From: Chlorobium sp.
Lineage (GTDB): Bacteria; Bacteroidota; Chlorobiia; Chlorobiales; Chlorobiaceae
Assembly: GCA_005862225.1 (NCBI GenBank)
Contig: SZXV01000002.1
Span: forward strand, 744,001 to 808,000
Direction: 5' to 3'
DNA: 64,000 bases
Shown here: piece by piece, positions 1 to 9,488 of the stretch
Layout of the letters: every line of letters begins with the position of its first letter
How positions within the stretch are numbered: the first letter of the stretch is position 1
Translations under genes and position numbers: made by a program
The notes under the pieces: generated by a model
Databases searched by the model: none
The model's input: only the letters and a program-made list of their open reading frames with translations
Told to the model about the DNA's origin: nothing

Positions 1-2
1 AG

Positions 3-374
3 AGCACTGAAACTTTTGAGGTCCACGACGCCGTAAGTTTTCATGAAAGCAATTTCAGGCACGGTCTTTTTTCTCCTCTTCATGGCAGGAATCTGGATTT
101 GCAGGACGCAAATACATCAATCAAGATTCATCACAACAAAGTGCTTGATTCAGGCCCCTTTTATCTTCGGTTTGCATCTGATATTTCCTTGCAGATTGAT
201 GGGGGGAATTTTGAGGAAGTCAAGGGTATATCTGAATTTCTCAATCCGGCTCGTCTGCAATCAAGGGTGATGAGGTTGTTTACCTGCGGTCGAATATGGC
301 GGGATGGAGAGCAATCAATCATGTACAAAAGCTATAATAGCTTTAAGCACGCATTGGATTGGAATAATCGATGA
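3..374 (+). CDS. crtC: C-terminal part of a carotenoid 1,2-hydratase (CrtC-like), cut by the window edge
   Basis: An open frame enters from the left edge and ends with TGA at 372-374, giving the last 123 residues of a longer protein. CrtC enzymes hydrate the end double bond of acyclic carotenoids such as neurosporene and chlorobactene. Visible pieces such as HGLFSPLHGRNLDLQD and WRDGEQSIMYKSY fit the conserved C-terminal half of that family as I know it. In Chlorobium tepidum crtC lies immediately upstream of the Rieske/cytochrome b genes, as here, which supports the call. The family assignment is from memory of motifs and gene order; an unrelated lipocalin-like protein is possible. Confidence 0.62.
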   Translation, partial: STETFEVHDAVSFHESNFRHGLFSPLHGRNLDLQDANTSIKIHHNKVLDSGPFYLRFASDISLQIDGGNFEEVKGISEFLNPARLQSRVMRLFTCGRIWRDGEQSIMYKSYNSFKHALDWNNR

Positions 375-538
375 AAAAATTATAAATTCACACTTCATTT
401 GGATTCCCATATTTGTAAAATGTAATTGTCGCGGTTAAGAATGATCGAACCGAGTGGAGATTAGTTATCTTGCAAGCGGCAGAGTGTCTTTATTTGTTTG
501 ATTTTATAACAAAATTTTTAAAAAGGAGACAGGTTGTA

Positions 539-1084
539 ATGGCACAACAAGGTAATTTCAAGAGTCCGTCCAGGCTGGGCGAACTTGGAGAAGGTGCTTC
601 ACTCTCTTCATCCGGCCCGGTTTCAGGTGCTAAGCCCCGGGATCAAGGGTTAAAGGGAGTTGATTTCGAGCGTCGCAGTTTTCTTGGAAAAGTTGTTGGT
701 GGCGTTGGTGCAGCCGTGGCCATATCAACACTCTATCCAGTCATCAAGTACATCATTCCGCCCGTAAAACAATTTTCAAACAAGAGCGAACTTGTTGTCG
801 GAAAAGCTGCTGAAGTGGCTGAGAACAGCGGAAAGATTTTCCAGTTTAACAAAGACAAGGTTATTGTCATCAATGACAACGGCAAGCTTACTGCGTGTAG
901 TGCGGTTTGTACCCACCTTGGCTGTCTTGTGCACTGGGATAATGCCCAGAACCTTATCTCTTGCCCCTGTCACGGCGCCAAATACAAACAGACAGGAGAG
1001 ATTATCTCCGGTCCTCAACCTTTACCCTTAACTGTCTTTAAAGCAAGGGTCGAAGGCGAAAATCTCATTATCTCAAAATCTTAA
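539..1084 (+). CDS. petC: Rieske iron-sulfur protein of the cytochrome bc-type quinol oxidase complex
   Basis: This is the 181-residue [2Fe-2S] subunit, which takes electrons from menaquinol in the periplasm. Cluster-binding boxes CTHLGC (residues 124-129) and CPCHG (142-146) are both present. A twin-arginine motif RRSFLG (45-50) precedes one membrane anchor (about 50-72), so Tat export is expected. The N-terminal 40 residues are Ser/Pro/Gly rich. I chose the ATG at 539 because AAAAAGGAG lies about 10 bases upstream; an upstream in-frame codon at 470 has no ribosome site. petB follows after 35 bases, so the two are surely co-transcribed. Green sulfur bacteria are known to lack cytochrome c1, and none is seen here. 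Confidence 0.95.
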   Translation: MAQQGNFKSPSRLGELGEGASLSSSGPVSGAKPRDQGLKGVDFERRSFLGKVVGGVGAAVAISTLYPVIKYIIPPVKQFSNKSELVVGKAAEVAENSGKIFQFNKDKVIVINDNGKLTACSAVCTHLGCLVHWDNAQNLISCPCHGAKYKQTGEIISGPQPLPLTVFKARVEGENLIISKS

Positions 1085-1119
1085 CCTTTAATTCTTGAAA
1101 AACAAGGGAGTCAGGAAAG

Positions 1120-2358
1120 ATGGCTGAAAACAATCAGAACGCTATGGCAGGAAGTGCTCCAGCCAAGCCGAAACCCGCAGTTCCGGGCGCTGCCAAGCAG
1201 GCTGCTCCTGTTGCTGCAAAACCTGCCGATTCTAAAAGTGGTGTCTATAAGCCACCAGTTGAACGTGCAGATCCGAATCCCTACAAGGATTCTCGAATCA
1301 GTTCAATTGGCGCCTGGTTTCAGGAGCGCTTTTATGTCATGGTGCCGGTCATTGATTATTTGAAGAAAAAAGAAGTTCCTAAACACCGTCTCTCATTCTG
1401 GTATTATTTTGGCGGTCTTACTCTGTTTTTCTTCCTTATTCAGATTATTACCGGTTTGCTGCTCATGCAGTATTACAAGCCAACTGAAGCTGAGGCTTTT
1501 TCTTCATTTGTCTTTATCCAGAAAGAAATCTCTTTTGGGTGGCTCATCCGCCAGCTTCATGCATGGTCGGCAAACCTCATGGTTCTGATGGCGTTCACTC
1601 ACATGTTCAGCACATTTTTCATGAAGTCCTACCGTAAACCACGTGAGCTTATGTGGGTGAGCGGCTTTGTGCTTCTTGTGCTTTGCCTCGGTTTTGGTTT
1701 TACCGGATACCTTCTTCCCTGGAACGAGCTTGCATTTTTTGCAACACAGGTAGGTACCGAAGTTCCAAAAGTTGCTCCCGGTGGCGCATTTCTTGTTGAT
1801 ATCCTGCGTGGTGGTGAAGAGGTCAGCGGTGAAACACTTACCCGTATGTTCTCATTGCACGTTGTTCTGCTTCCTGGTCTGCTCATGCTGGTTCTTTCAG
1901 CACATCTGCTGCTTGTTCAGGTTCTCGGAACTTCAGCTCCTATTGGCTACAAGGAATCCGGTCTGATCAAAGGGTATGAGAAGTTTTTCCCGACCTTCCT
2001 TGCAAAGGATGCTATCGGCTGGATCATTGGTTTCGGTCTTCTTGTCTACCTTGCCACCGTGTTTCCATGGCAAATTGGTGTTAAAGCAGATGCGCTTACT
2101 CCTGCACCTCTCGGCATCAAACCTGAGTGGTATTTCTGGGCACAGTTCCAGTTACTGAAAGATCTCAAGTTTGAAGGTGGAGAACTTGTCGCCATTGCTC
2201 TTTTGACTATTGGCGCTATTGTATGGGTTCTTGTTCCTTTCCTTGACTTCAAGGCATCACGGGAAGAGAGAAGCCCTATATTTACAGCAATCGGTCTTCT
2301 TGTTATGGCTTTCCTGCTGATCAACACCTATCGTGTCTTTGCAGAGTATGGCTGGTAA
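1120..2358 (+). CDS. petB: Cytochrome b subunit of the Rieske/cytochrome b complex
   Basis: This 412-residue integral membrane cytochrome b carries the two b haems and the quinol sites. Four haem-ligand histidines can be picked out: H147 and H161 in one helix, H247 and H262 in the other. The second pair is separated by 14 residues, the b6-type spacing rather than the 13 of mitochondrial cytochrome b. PEWYFW (335-340) is the Qo-site motif. It is a single polypeptide covering both cytochrome b6 and subunit-IV regions. The first ~60 residues are an unusual Ala/Pro/Lys-rich extension, typical of the green sulfur bacterial protein. Start supported by AGGAAAG upstream. Confidence 0.95.
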   Translation: MAENNQNAMAGSAPAKPKPAVPGAAKQAAPVAAKPADSKSGVYKPPVERADPNPYKDSRISSIGAWFQERFYVMVPVIDYLKKKEVPKHRLSFWYYFGGLTLFFFLIQIITGLLLMQYYKPTEAEAFSSFVFIQKEISFGWLIRQLHAWSANLMVLMAFTHMFSTFFMKSYRKPRELMWVSGFVLLVLCLGFGFTGYLLPWNELAFFATQVGTEVPKVAPGGAFLVDILRGGEEVSGETLTRMFSLHVVLLPGLLMLVLSAHLLLVQVLGTSAPIGYKESGLIKGYEKFFPTFLAKDAIGWIIGFGLLVYLATVFPWQIGVKADALTPAPLGIKPEWYFWAQFQLLKDLKFEGGELVAIALLTIGAIVWVLVPFLDFKASREERSPIFTAIGLLVMAFLLINTYRVFAEYGW

Positions 2359-2377
2359 GTGAATACTTTTCTTGTAA

Positions 2378-2414
2378 CAACACAAAAGCCCGGTTTTGCC
2401 GGGCTTTTGTGTTG
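2378..2414. terminator. Strong bidirectional terminator hairpin between petB and the GH13 gene
   Basis: A perfect 16-bp stem, CAACACAAAAGCCCGG at 2378-2393 and its complement at 2399-2414, closes on a 5-base loop TTTTG. The A-run in the left arm and T-run in the right arm let it work in both directions between convergent genes petB and the 2463-5915 gene. Confidence 0.85.
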
Positions 2415-2462
2415 TTAGTCTGAACACTTTGGAGGGATTCTATGAGAGAGCCTTCGCCATTG

Positions 2463-5400
2463 TTATGCTTTGTTGTACACCAATTCCGTTATCTCATATC
2501 CAGCAAGGAATGCCTGCATGTCAAGCTGTTCGGAGGCTTCTATCCATTCAGCAATGGAGATCACCGGATTTTTCAATAACTCCTGCATGATGAACCATGC
2601 TATGAGGACACTGAAGCGCTGTTCGCGGAACCAGCATTTATGGTGTCGTTCATCAAACTGCAAGAGGCTGGCCAAATGAGGGCGGTTAACGGCATTGAGT
2701 GTTTTGATGCAAGCAAGCAGATGGCCCTCAAGTGTGACATCTTCGTCATCTTCAGCTTTTGGTGTAAGCAGACAGACAAGCAGGTCCGGCAGGTTTTGAG
2801 CCGGAATACCGATCATGCCCGGCTCAGGATACATTCCCTTCAGAGCGTTGCTCATCAAGCAGTCATCAATGAGATTCTGGTTCAGTGATCCAGTTGCTGA
2901 AAGCATCTGTTGCAGAGCGTCGAGAATAACCCAATGTCTTACAATGGTCTCATACTCTACGCCCTCTTTGCTGCTCAGACCAAGTGCGGTCTGAAGTTTT
3001 CGTGATCCTGCATTTTTTTTCAGCAGATCGGGTAACGAGAGTGCCTTGCCGTAAAGTTCTGTGGCCGCTGAAGCAAGATTGCCTGGGACGTCAAGAGGTT
3101 TTTCCATCAGTTCACTGAACTGTCGGGCAACCGTTTCAAGCAGTGAGGCCAACTCGGTCTCAAAGCTTTTTTGATCAAGGGGAGAGAACTGAGGACGCAG
3201 AGCTTCCGTGATGATCCTGTGCAATGGAGAGAGACTTATGGTAAGAGCGGCCAGTTCAATTGACGGGGTTCCCCGACCGCTGAGTTCAGCAGCCAGACGG
3301 AAGTATGGTCGGAGTTTTGATGGTTGTACTTCCCTGAAGTCAAGAAAGACATTATACCTGTATCCATCAAGGGCAACTTGCAGTCCATTGTAGGCAATTT
3401 CCTGACAGGATCGGATAAACTCAAGCCCACTTGCATGATCCCTGAAGACAACAAAAGTGTTCTGGTTATGGCTCAGGTTGAGCCCTTCAGAAAGTGAGCT
3501 TTGGCGTATTTCACCATTCTGGCGATAGCCAACAGACATTTTAATCCATCCTGTAGCCTGCTCAAAACAGTTGTTGAAAATAACAAGCGCTGTTTCGTTG
3601 CCCAGTCGATTCGAATAGGCAAAAATATTTTCGTTTACAAACCCTTCCGGGGAATAAAAATCATAAAGGAAAAAGTTGCGCACCTCGGCAAAAAGCGGAC
3701 GCTTCTTCATGATAGGAAAGATCTCATGATAGTGGCGCCAGACAAGGTGTTCGTCCGGTTGCTCATCATAATAGGCTTTCGCATACTCCATGCCGTACTT
3801 TTCGGTAAATCCCTCAACCTGTCCGTGACCAAACATCGGCAGGCCAGGCATGGTGAGCATCATCATGCAGACCCCAAAATATTTATCGCCCCGTCCAAAC
3901 TGGGCAATCGCGGTATCTTCATCAGGGTTGTTCATGAAGTTGACATACCGCTTCAGAATTTCAGCATCAAATTCAAGAGTATTTTTGATCAGATAGCGGT
4001 ACTTGGCATTTTCCTCCTTTTTGAGCATGTGCATAAAGGCGCTGTTATAAACCCGGTGCATCCCGAGGGTGCGGACAAAGTATCCTTCGAGCATCCAGAA
4101 TGCTTCGGCGAGCAGCAGGGTGTCCGGCACCTCCTGATGAATACGGTCAACAACCTCTCGCCAGAACTCTTCAGGAATAGCGGCATCAAATTCTGCCATG
4201 CTCATGGAATGTGAAGAGCGTGAAGGGACTGCCGCACTGTGGCCATGCAGAGGGAACCAGAGACGCTGAATGTGCCTTTTTGCGAGCACCATTGCGGCAT
4301 CAAAGCGGATAATGGGGAACATTCTGGCAACGTGCAGAACCTGTTGAATGACACCTTCCCGAACTTCGGCACTCAGAAAGTTGAGCTGTGCCGTATCATT
4401 CCACGGCATGTTGGTGCCGTCGTTGCCGTGATAGATATAGCGGGTATCTCCGGTCAGGAAATCAATACGCTTGAAAGTGACTGCCGCATCAGAGCGGTTC
4501 CAGTAGCCATCCTCAAGATAAATCCCGTAACGTGAGTCACTGCTGAGGTTCGGCCCATTATAGGAGTAATTATAATAGGGAGGGGTATACGTGGAGAGAA
4601 ACCAGTCAGGATTGTTCCGAACCAGCTCAGAATCCATTGCGGTATGGTTAGGCACCATGTCACTGGCAAGACGAATTCCACGTTGTTTTGCCCGGTGCAT
4701 CAGGTTCAGATAGCCATCATAGCCACCGATATCGTCAGAAATATCGTATTTTTCAAGAGCGTAGGCTGAAGCTTTTGCTTCGGGATTCCCGTGTAATTGC
4801 TTGATTTTCTGCGAGGCAAAACTGCGCTGCCAAAGGCCTATCAGCCACAAGGCAGTAAATCCGCGATCAGCAATTGTGTCCAGCTCTTCATCAGGGATAT
4901 CCTGCAAACGGTGAATGGGTCTGCGATACATTTTGCTGAGCTGGTCGAGCCAGACGTATGTGCTTTTTGCGAGCATAACCACTTCCGGCATCCAGGAAGA
5001 GTCAACCGAATAGTTTGCTGGTGCATTGGCATCATCCAGAGTACTGTAATCGGGAACATGCGCCTCCTTTTCAAATTCACGTCCCTCATTGCGAATAGCC
5101 TGTTCATGGGCAAGTTTTTCGAAAAACAGATACTTGTCCTCATCTTCTATAAAGTCAATGGCTCCCGCAAGCAAACTCCAGAACGAAGAGTCCTCAAGCA
5201 GATCGGCCCAGTTCAGGCGAATATATCGAAGCTGTTCAAGAATTGATGTCGGAGCATGTTTAATTGGGGTGATGAGCAGTTCAGCAAGATCGATATTGTC
5301 CGGTCCAACGGGGCCCATCTCCTGCATTGAGCTGCGCATGGTCATGATCAGCTTCCTGTAGGCATGATCTTTCATCAGTTTTTCATCGACCAAAAAATCA

Positions 5401-5915
5401 GAAAACTGTTCAAGGGCAGGATTCTGGTTATTCAGCCAGACAAGAAAAGACTCTTCAAGAACAGCAGTTTTATTTTTCTTCTGTTTCAGCCATTCAGCAG
5501 GTGTTTCACTGCCGGCATAAATGTTCTGAGTTGGAAATGAGTTGATAAACTGGTTCAGATATTGTTCAGACAGCTCCTCGGAAAGTACTTCGTTCAGCGT
5601 TCCATAAACATTTTCAAGAAAGTTCGGTTGCCGTAAAGCGATTGCTTTGGTCATAATAGCATGAAACAGTGCATGCAGCAGTTTCATGCCGTGCAACTGT
5701 GCAGGCAGAACAGCTTTTGCGTCATTTCCTTTCTGCTGCTTCAGAAAATGATTGATGATGGCTGCCTGTCTTTCGGATTGTTTTAGGCTTTCCGCTCCGG
5801 AAGAGGGTAAAGAGAGGAATTCAGGATCAGGGAGATGGAAAAGTTTCCTGGCATTCCGATTCACATAAAAGTGATCTATTTTCTTTAACTCTGGCTGGTT
5901 TTGCGTTATCGTCAC
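2463..5915 (-). CDS. Large GH13 (alpha-amylase superfamily) protein
   Basis: A 1150-residue protein whose central part is a GH13 catalytic barrel, expected to act on alpha-glucan such as glycogen or maltodextrin. The four conserved regions can be read in order: DMVPNH (419-424), RFDAAM with nucleophile D539, LLAEAF with acid E604, and MNNPDED (661-667) containing the transition-state aspartate. Residues 1-330 are mainly helical and residues about 760-1150 match no domain I recognise. No signal peptide is visible, so it is probably cytoplasmic. It is transcribed alone toward petB and ends at the shared terminator. Exact specificity (hydrolase, transglycosylase or isomerase) cannot be read from sequence. 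Confidence 0.85.
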   Translation of the reverse strand: MTITQNQPELKKIDHFYVNRNARKLFHLPDPEFLSLPSSGAESLKQSERQAAIINHFLKQQKGNDAKAVLPAQLHGMKLLHALFHAIMTKAIALRQPNFLENVYGTLNEVLSEELSEQYLNQFINSFPTQNIYAGSETPAEWLKQKKNKTAVLEESFLVWLNNQNPALEQFSDFLVDEKLMKDHAYRKLIMTMRSSMQEMGPVGPDNIDLAELLITPIKHAPTSILEQLRYIRLNWADLLEDSSFWSLLAGAIDFIEDEDKYLFFEKLAHEQAIRNEGREFEKEAHVPDYSTLDDANAPANYSVDSSWMPEVVMLAKSTYVWLDQLSKMYRRPIHRLQDIPDEELDTIADRGFTALWLIGLWQRSFASQKIKQLHGNPEAKASAYALEKYDISDDIGGYDGYLNLMHRAKQRGIRLASDMVPNHTAMDSELVRNNPDWFLSTYTPPYYNYSYNGPNLSSDSRYGIYLEDGYWNRSDAAVTFKRIDFLTGDTRYIYHGNDGTNMPWNDTAQLNFLSAEVREGVIQQVLHVARMFPIIRFDAAMVLAKRHIQRLWFPLHGHSAAVPSRSSHSMSMAEFDAAIPEEFWREVVDRIHQEVPDTLLLAEAFWMLEGYFVRTLGMHRVYNSAFMHMLKKEENAKYRYLIKNTLEFDAEILKRYVNFMNNPDEDTAIAQFGRGDKYFGVCMMMLTMPGLPMFGHGQVEGFTEKYGMEYAKAYYDEQPDEHLVWRHYHEIFPIMKKRPLFAEVRNFFLYDFYSPEGFVNENIFAYSNRLGNETALVIFNNCFEQATGWIKMSVGYRQNGEIRQSSLSEGLNLSHNQNTFVVFRDHASGLEFIRSCQEIAYNGLQVALDGYRYNVFLDFREVQPSKLRPYFRLAAELSGRGTPSIELAALTISLSPLHRIITEALRPQFSPLDQKSFETELASLLETVARQFSELMEKPLDVPGNLASAATELYGKALSLPDLLKKNAGSRKLQTALGLSSKEGVEYETIVRHWVILDALQQMLSATGSLNQNLIDDCLMSNALKGMYPEPGMIGIPAQNLPDLLVCLLTPKAEDDEDVTLEGHLLACIKTLNAVNRPHLASLLQFDERHHKCWFREQRFSVLIAWFIMQELLKNPVISIAEWIEASEQLDMQAFLAGYEITELVYNKA

Positions 5916-5972
5916 TGCAAAAAAATTTGAATGTTGTCCGACGGGCTTTAAAGGACAGGTCAGAAGAAGTGG

Positions 5973-6362
5973 TTATTTGATTTTTTTTTCGAGGTATCGC
6001 TGAAGGTAAGAAAACCCGATATCTTTTACCGAGCGCATAACTTCAAGTCCAATGGTTGAAAGAGCAGTTTTCGGGTGGGTGGAAAAGTGCTGCTGAGGCG
6101 CAAGCGTTACCTGCTCAACTTTACCGGTACTTTTTTTGCATCCTCTTAATGTTCTCGCGAGAATCAAACCGGCAAGAAAGCTTGCGCCTGCTGCTTCAAA
6201 AGGGTACTTTCTGATCATTTTTTCAGGAGACACCTCTTCCTTGATATTATTTTTCAGTTTTCTCGTTCTTGTCTTGATCTGTTCCTCTTTTTCTGCAATG
6301 GTGTTATGCAACTCCTCAATGCGTGCCTGAATGCCTGTTAAAGGCTCATTTTTTGTAGTCAT
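5973..6362 (-). CDS. Small membrane-anchored protein, YqjD/DUF883-like
   Basis: 129 residues. The N-terminal half (to about residue 50) is highly charged and probably coiled coil, with repeated Glu/Lys/Ile positions. It is followed by a short hydrophobic stretch FEAAGASFLAGLILART (about 55-71) next to IRKYP, the layout seen in YqjD/ElaB-type ribosome- or membrane-associated proteins. The tail is hydrophilic. Its start overlaps the end of the next upstream gene (6346-6747) by 17 bases, so the two are translationally linked. Function unknown; family membership is inferred from layout, not a firm match. Confidence 0.6.
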   Translation of the reverse strand: MTTKNEPLTGIQARIEELHNTIAEKEEQIKTRTRKLKNNIKEEVSPEKMIRKYPFEAAGASFLAGLILARTLRGCKKSTGKVEQVTLAPQQHFSTHPKTALSTIGLEVMRSVKDIGFSYLQRYLEKKIK

Positions 6363-6747
6363 GGACGGATAAAAGCATTTTCTGGATCAGGTTTTTAAGG
6401 AAAGACGGTTTTAATTTAGTAAAAAACAGAAAGCATGAGAGGCACACAAGACTGACAAGAAGATAACCAAGGTAAGTGTGCCCAAGCAGTTCGCCAGCCA
6501 ATAGTGCAAAGGTCGTGATCAAATATCCAAGACCGATAATCAGAATCACTCCGATGACAACGGCTGCGCCAACAAGAGAGATCTTTTCGGTTAATTCAAT
6601 CTTGAGCAATTCAATCCTGGCCTCAATAATAGCCATAATATCTTCGTAAGTCGACGATGCAGTCTTATCAAGGAGCTTGTGGAGCCCATTGTTCTTTTGT
6701 TGTACCGGCGCATGGCCATCACTCTCAGGCTTTTGGCGGTTCATCAT
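6346..6747 (-). CDS. Phage-holin-3_6 family membrane protein (YqjE-like)
   Basis: 133 residues with a charged N-terminus, a conserved-looking IEARIELLKIELTEK helix (about 42-56), and two strong transmembrane helices (about 58-82 and 88-112). This is the layout of the PF07332 holin-superfamily III/YqjE proteins, which are common bacterial inner-membrane proteins with no proven lytic role. It sits between two YqjD-like genes, matching the YqjD-YqjE pairing known in other bacteria. Nothing phage-like surrounds it, so the holin name should not be read as a prophage sign. Confidence 0.7.
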   Translation of the reverse strand: MMNRQKPESDGHAPVQQKNNGLHKLLDKTASSTYEDIMAIIEARIELLKIELTEKISLVGAAVVIGVILIIGLGYLITTFALLAGELLGHTYLGYLLVSLVCLSCFLFFTKLKPSFLKNLIQKMLLSVHDYKK

Positions 6748-6766
6748 GGTGTCAAATCAATGCTGT

Positions 6767-7042
6767 TTATCGCTTTCTTCTCATCAACAGGCCAAACAAA
6801 GTGCCTGCTCCCAGTGACAACAGCAATGCCTGAGCCGGATTTTTTCTTATAAAATCCTTTGCCTTATCGGTAACCTGCACAAGCAGGTTAAAAGATTCAC
6901 TCTCTCTGAAGCAAGAAAACGCATCTGAGAGTGTGTCACTAATTTCAGTGATCTGATTTGGAATTCGAGTTGCTGCCTGGGGGTCTTCTGACAGCTCTTC
7001 TGGTTTGCGGCTGTGTATAGTAACCGGGACTTCCTGTTCCAT
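6767..7042 (-). CDS. YqjD/DUF883-like membrane-anchored protein
   Basis: 91 residues. The C-terminus IRKNPAQALLLSLGAGTLFG followed by LLMRRKR is the classic ElaB/YqjD/DUF883 tail: a basic NP motif, one glycine-rich transmembrane helix and a positive end. The upstream part is hydrophilic and helical. It is first in the minus-strand trio 7042 to 5973. The E. coli relatives bind membranes and ribosomes in stationary phase; a similar role here is only inferred. Confidence 0.7.
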   Translation of the reverse strand: MEQEVPVTIHSRKPEELSEDPQAATRIPNQITEISDTLSDAFSCFRESESFNLLVQVTDKAKDFIRKNPAQALLLSLGAGTLFGLLMRRKR

Positions 7043-7122
7043 AAGAGTAAAAAACTGTTGATGATGTTACGGTCAATTCCTGCAATAATATATAAAAACA
7101 ATATGGTCTTTGCATGATACTC

Positions 7123-7860
7123 TTACTGAAGAAGCCTTCCACCGTCAACATTAATGATCTGGCCAGTGATATAGTCACTTTCAAGCAGAAAGAGAATCGT
7201 TCTGATAATATCAAGCGGATTGCCAGGTCGTTTCAGTGGAATGTTGTTTATCATCTCTTCCTGGGGATCCATATTTTTGTCAGGGTTGATGGTTATGGTG
7301 CCTGGCGCTATGGAGTTTACAAGAATTCTTGGCGCAAACGTTTTTGCAAAAACCCTGGTCAGGTGCTGGATTCCTGCCTTTGATACCGTATAGGGCGCAA
7401 AGTTCCTCCAGACAAGATCAGCAGCAATATCTGAAATAGAGATTATTCGGGAGAGAAACTGCTGTTTCTGCATGATGTTGACTGCCGCCTGCATGGTAAA
7501 GAATGTGCCCTTCAGATTGGTATTAACCAGACTGTCCCACTCTTGTTCCGTAACATCGGACAAAGGCGTGCTGAAAAAATTTGATGCGCTTGCTATGACC
7601 AGATCAAGCCGGTCAAACTGTTGACTGAATGCCCGAAAGGCATTCTTGATATCGCCGGCTTTTGAGACGTCACATCGTATCATCTCCGACTGGGGGCTGA
7701 TCCAGCGGATTTTTTCAAGAATTTGCACCGCTTTTTCTTCTGATGAGTTCCAGGTAAAAAAAATCGTATACCCCTGTCCGGCCATCGAAAGTGCTATTTC
7801 ACTTCCGAGGATGCCCGAAGCCCCTGTCATAAAGCAAACTTTTTTACCTGGCGAGTTCAT
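7123..7860 (-). CDS. SDR-family NAD(P)-dependent oxidoreductase
   Basis: 245 residues forming one Rossmann short-chain dehydrogenase domain. TGASGILG (about 13-20) is the nucleotide-binding glycine motif, SISDIA carries the catalytic serine, and YTVSK gives the catalytic Tyr/Lys pair. The sequence resembles FabG/FolM-like reductases, but the substrate cannot be told. The gene starts 5 bases after the AraC-type regulator gene (7866-8882) ends, so they likely form one transcript and the regulator may control it. Confidence 0.82.
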   Translation of the reverse strand: MNSPGKKVCFMTGASGILGSEIALSMAGQGYTIFFTWNSSEEKAVQILEKIRWISPQSEMIRCDVSKAGDIKNAFRAFSQQFDRLDLVIASASNFFSTPLSDVTEQEWDSLVNTNLKGTFFTMQAAVNIMQKQQFLSRIISISDIAADLVWRNFAPYTVSKAGIQHLTRVFAKTFAPRILVNSIAPGTITINPDKNMDPQEEMINNIPLKRPGNPLDIIRTILFLLESDYITGQIINVDGGRLLQ

Positions 7861-7865
7861 GGGTT

Positions 7866-8882
7866 TTACACGTTTTGTTTTGACTTTTTTCTCAAACTCC
7901 CTGGAGAATAGCCGAATTGTTTGCCGAAAGCGGTAATAAAGTGATTGACATGCGAGTATCCCAGATTTTTTGCAATTGTTTTCATTGGAATGTCAGACTC
8001 TTTAAGCGTGGCATGTGCTTCGTCAAGGCGCAATTCAGAAATATAACTGAAAAGAGACTTTCCGTATATCGCCGTAAATCCCTCTTTCAGTTTTCGTCCC
8101 GGTATTTCATACTTAACTGCCAGCTCGTTGAGGGAAGGGACCTTCCCTTCCAGTTGAAGCAGATCATCATGCATCTGATGTATTCGTGTTTGTAAATCTG
8201 ATTCCGGTTTCTGGTTTTCGATAGTGCCAGTAAAATATTGAGACAATGCACACAGATAATCAAGAACGTTTGCCTGGATATGCAGTTTGCCGATATGTCC
8301 TGTCAGGTGATCAGAAATACATGAATGGAGCAACCTGTTAATGTTATGAGGAACCTTGTTGACGGCAATGGAGGATATTGATGTCACTTTCAGTGCAGCC
8401 AAAAGCGCTTGAGCATATTCTGTTCCGAGAAGTTGATTCAGTACCGAATCACCGATCACAAGGGTTGTCATTTCAATATCATCGCTGGCATCAAGCCTTA
8501 CAAGACTTTCGCGAACATCAATGTGCTCAAAAAGACAATTCTCATGTCCGAAAATAAAATCATTGCCGAGCTTGTGATCCAAAAGCACGACTCTCCCTTT
8601 TATTGTGGACTGTACACAGAGTACAGGTTCAAAGAAATGCTCTTCAATAGTTGCAACAGGCAACAGTTTTCCCGACACTTCCGGTCTGAAATGAGCCATT
8701 CCACGCCGGATGACCATATTCAATGGCAAATGAATTGACTGCCACCACCCTTCTCCGATCTGTTCAGGCATTTTATGTTGTGTCAGTGGCATATCCTGCT
8801 CTGCATAGTCGAAGGCCATACTGCTATTGTCCGGCGAACTGCTCCAGGTGAATCTGCTGCTTGCTATTGTAGTCGATTTCAT
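7866..8882 (-). CDS. AraC-family transcriptional regulator
   Basis: 338 residues from the chosen ATG at 8882. The last ~90 residues are the double helix-turn-helix AraC domain: [17 protein letters not shown] for the first, and [18 protein letters not shown] with FGYSPGSLR for the second. The N-terminal ~240 residues resemble the effector/dimerisation part of PchR-like regulators. The frame stays open to 9089, but that extension has hydrophobic, uncharacteristic sequence and would run into the divergent arsR gene, so I use the internal ATG. No clear ribosome site marks the start. Divergent from arsR. Confidence 0.8.
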   Translation of the reverse strand: MKSTTIASSRFTWSSSPDNSSMAFDYAEQDMPLTQHKMPEQIGEGWWQSIHLPLNMVIRRGMAHFRPEVSGKLLPVATIEEHFFEPVLCVQSTIKGRVVLLDHKLGNDFIFGHENCLFEHIDVRESLVRLDASDDIEMTTLVIGDSVLNQLLGTEYAQALLAALKVTSISSIAVNKVPHNINRLLHSCISDHLTGHIGKLHIQANVLDYLCALSQYFTGTIENQKPESDLQTRIHQMHDDLLQLEGKVPSLNELAVKYEIPGRKLKEGFTAIYGKSLFSYISELRLDEAHATLKESDIPMKTIAKNLGYSHVNHFITAFGKQFGYSPGSLRKKSKQNV

Positions 8883-8980
8883 ACGTGTGACAGGGATGAC
8901 GTGACCAATCAAAAACAACAAACAACATAAGTATAAAAGGAAATCCCCAATTCCATAAAATCTTCTTTTTTTTATTTGCG

Positions 8981-9000
8981 TAATCGTATATTTGCGATAA
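8981..9000. promoter_or_regulatory. Candidate ArsR operator upstream of arsR
   Basis: TAATCGTATATTTGCGATAA has outer half-sites TAATCG and CGATAA that are inverted repeats at 5 of 6 positions, with an AT-rich centre, like the imperfect dyads bound by ArsR/SmtB repressors. It lies 67 bases before the preferred arsR start. Binding is inferred. Confidence 0.35.
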
Positions 9001-9066
9001 ACAAAAAAGCACGAAATAATGCAGAGGTCGTTATTCAAGGTTGAGTATAGCGAGGAGGAGGAGAGT

Positions 9067-9354
9067 ATGGCTGCTTTTGCGAAGGCCATCAGTCATCCGG
9101 TTCGCATAAAGATATTGAAGCTTCTTGCCAGTCAGGAGTGCTGTTTTACCGGCGAGCTGACTGAACTTATTCCAATGGCGCAGTCAACTATTTCTCAGCA
9201 TCTTAAAGCACTGCTTGACGCCGGGCTGATACAGGGAGAGATCAATCCTCCAAAAGTAAGATACTGCATCAAGAGTGAAAACTGGCTGAAAGCCTGTCAC
9301 ATTTTTTCTGACTTTTTTAAGCCTGATCAGCCATTGTGTGATTGTCCGATCTGA
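9067..9354 (+). CDS. arsR: ArsR/SmtB-family metalloregulator
   Basis: 95 residues, a compact winged-helix repressor. The recognition region reads AQSTISQHLKALLDAGLI. A Cys pair candidate ECCFTGEL sits near residues 27-34, and CDCPI lies at the C-terminus; these thiols could bind As(III)/Sb(III). I chose ATG 9067 because GAGGAGGAGAG sits directly upstream, whereas the alternative ATG at 9019 has no ribosome site and would crowd the candidate operator. It heads a locus with arsenic-related genes and remnants, which supports the arsenic assignment over zinc or cadmium. Confidence 0.82.
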   Translation: MAAFAKAISHPVRIKILKLLASQECCFTGELTELIPMAQSTISQHLKALLDAGLIQGEINPPKVRYCIKSENWLKACHIFSDFFKPDQPLCDCPI

Positions 9355-9425
9355 GTTTTTGACATTAAATGCTATTGTCTGGGGCATGAAAGTTTTCTCT
9401 TTTTCTTCCTTGATGACTCTGGTTG

Positions 9426-9453
9426 TTGACAATTTGCGTTGTTTTTTAATAAT
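9426..9453 (+). promoter_or_regulatory. Candidate sigma-70-type promoter before the redox/permease genes
   Basis: TTGACA at 9426-9431 and AATAAT at 9448-9453 are separated by 16 bases and lie about 35 bases upstream of the thioredoxin-fold gene. This would let that gene be read separately from arsR. Confidence 0.4.
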
Positions 9454-9488
9454 CGGTCATAGACTATAAACTCATAATAAACAGAAGA

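Noticed and set aside
3501-4214. 237-codon forward open frame inside the GH13 gene
   Set aside because: It is antisense to conserved GH13 motifs, lacks a ribosome site, and resembles no family.
6346-6747. Prophage lysis gene suggested by the holin-like fold
   Set aside because: Neighbours are YqjD-like genes and no other phage gene is present; the holin-superfamily name covers ordinary membrane proteins.
9019-9066. Longer N-terminus for ArsR
   Set aside because: The internal ATG at 9067 has a strong GAGGAGGAGAG ribosome site and gives the normal family start.
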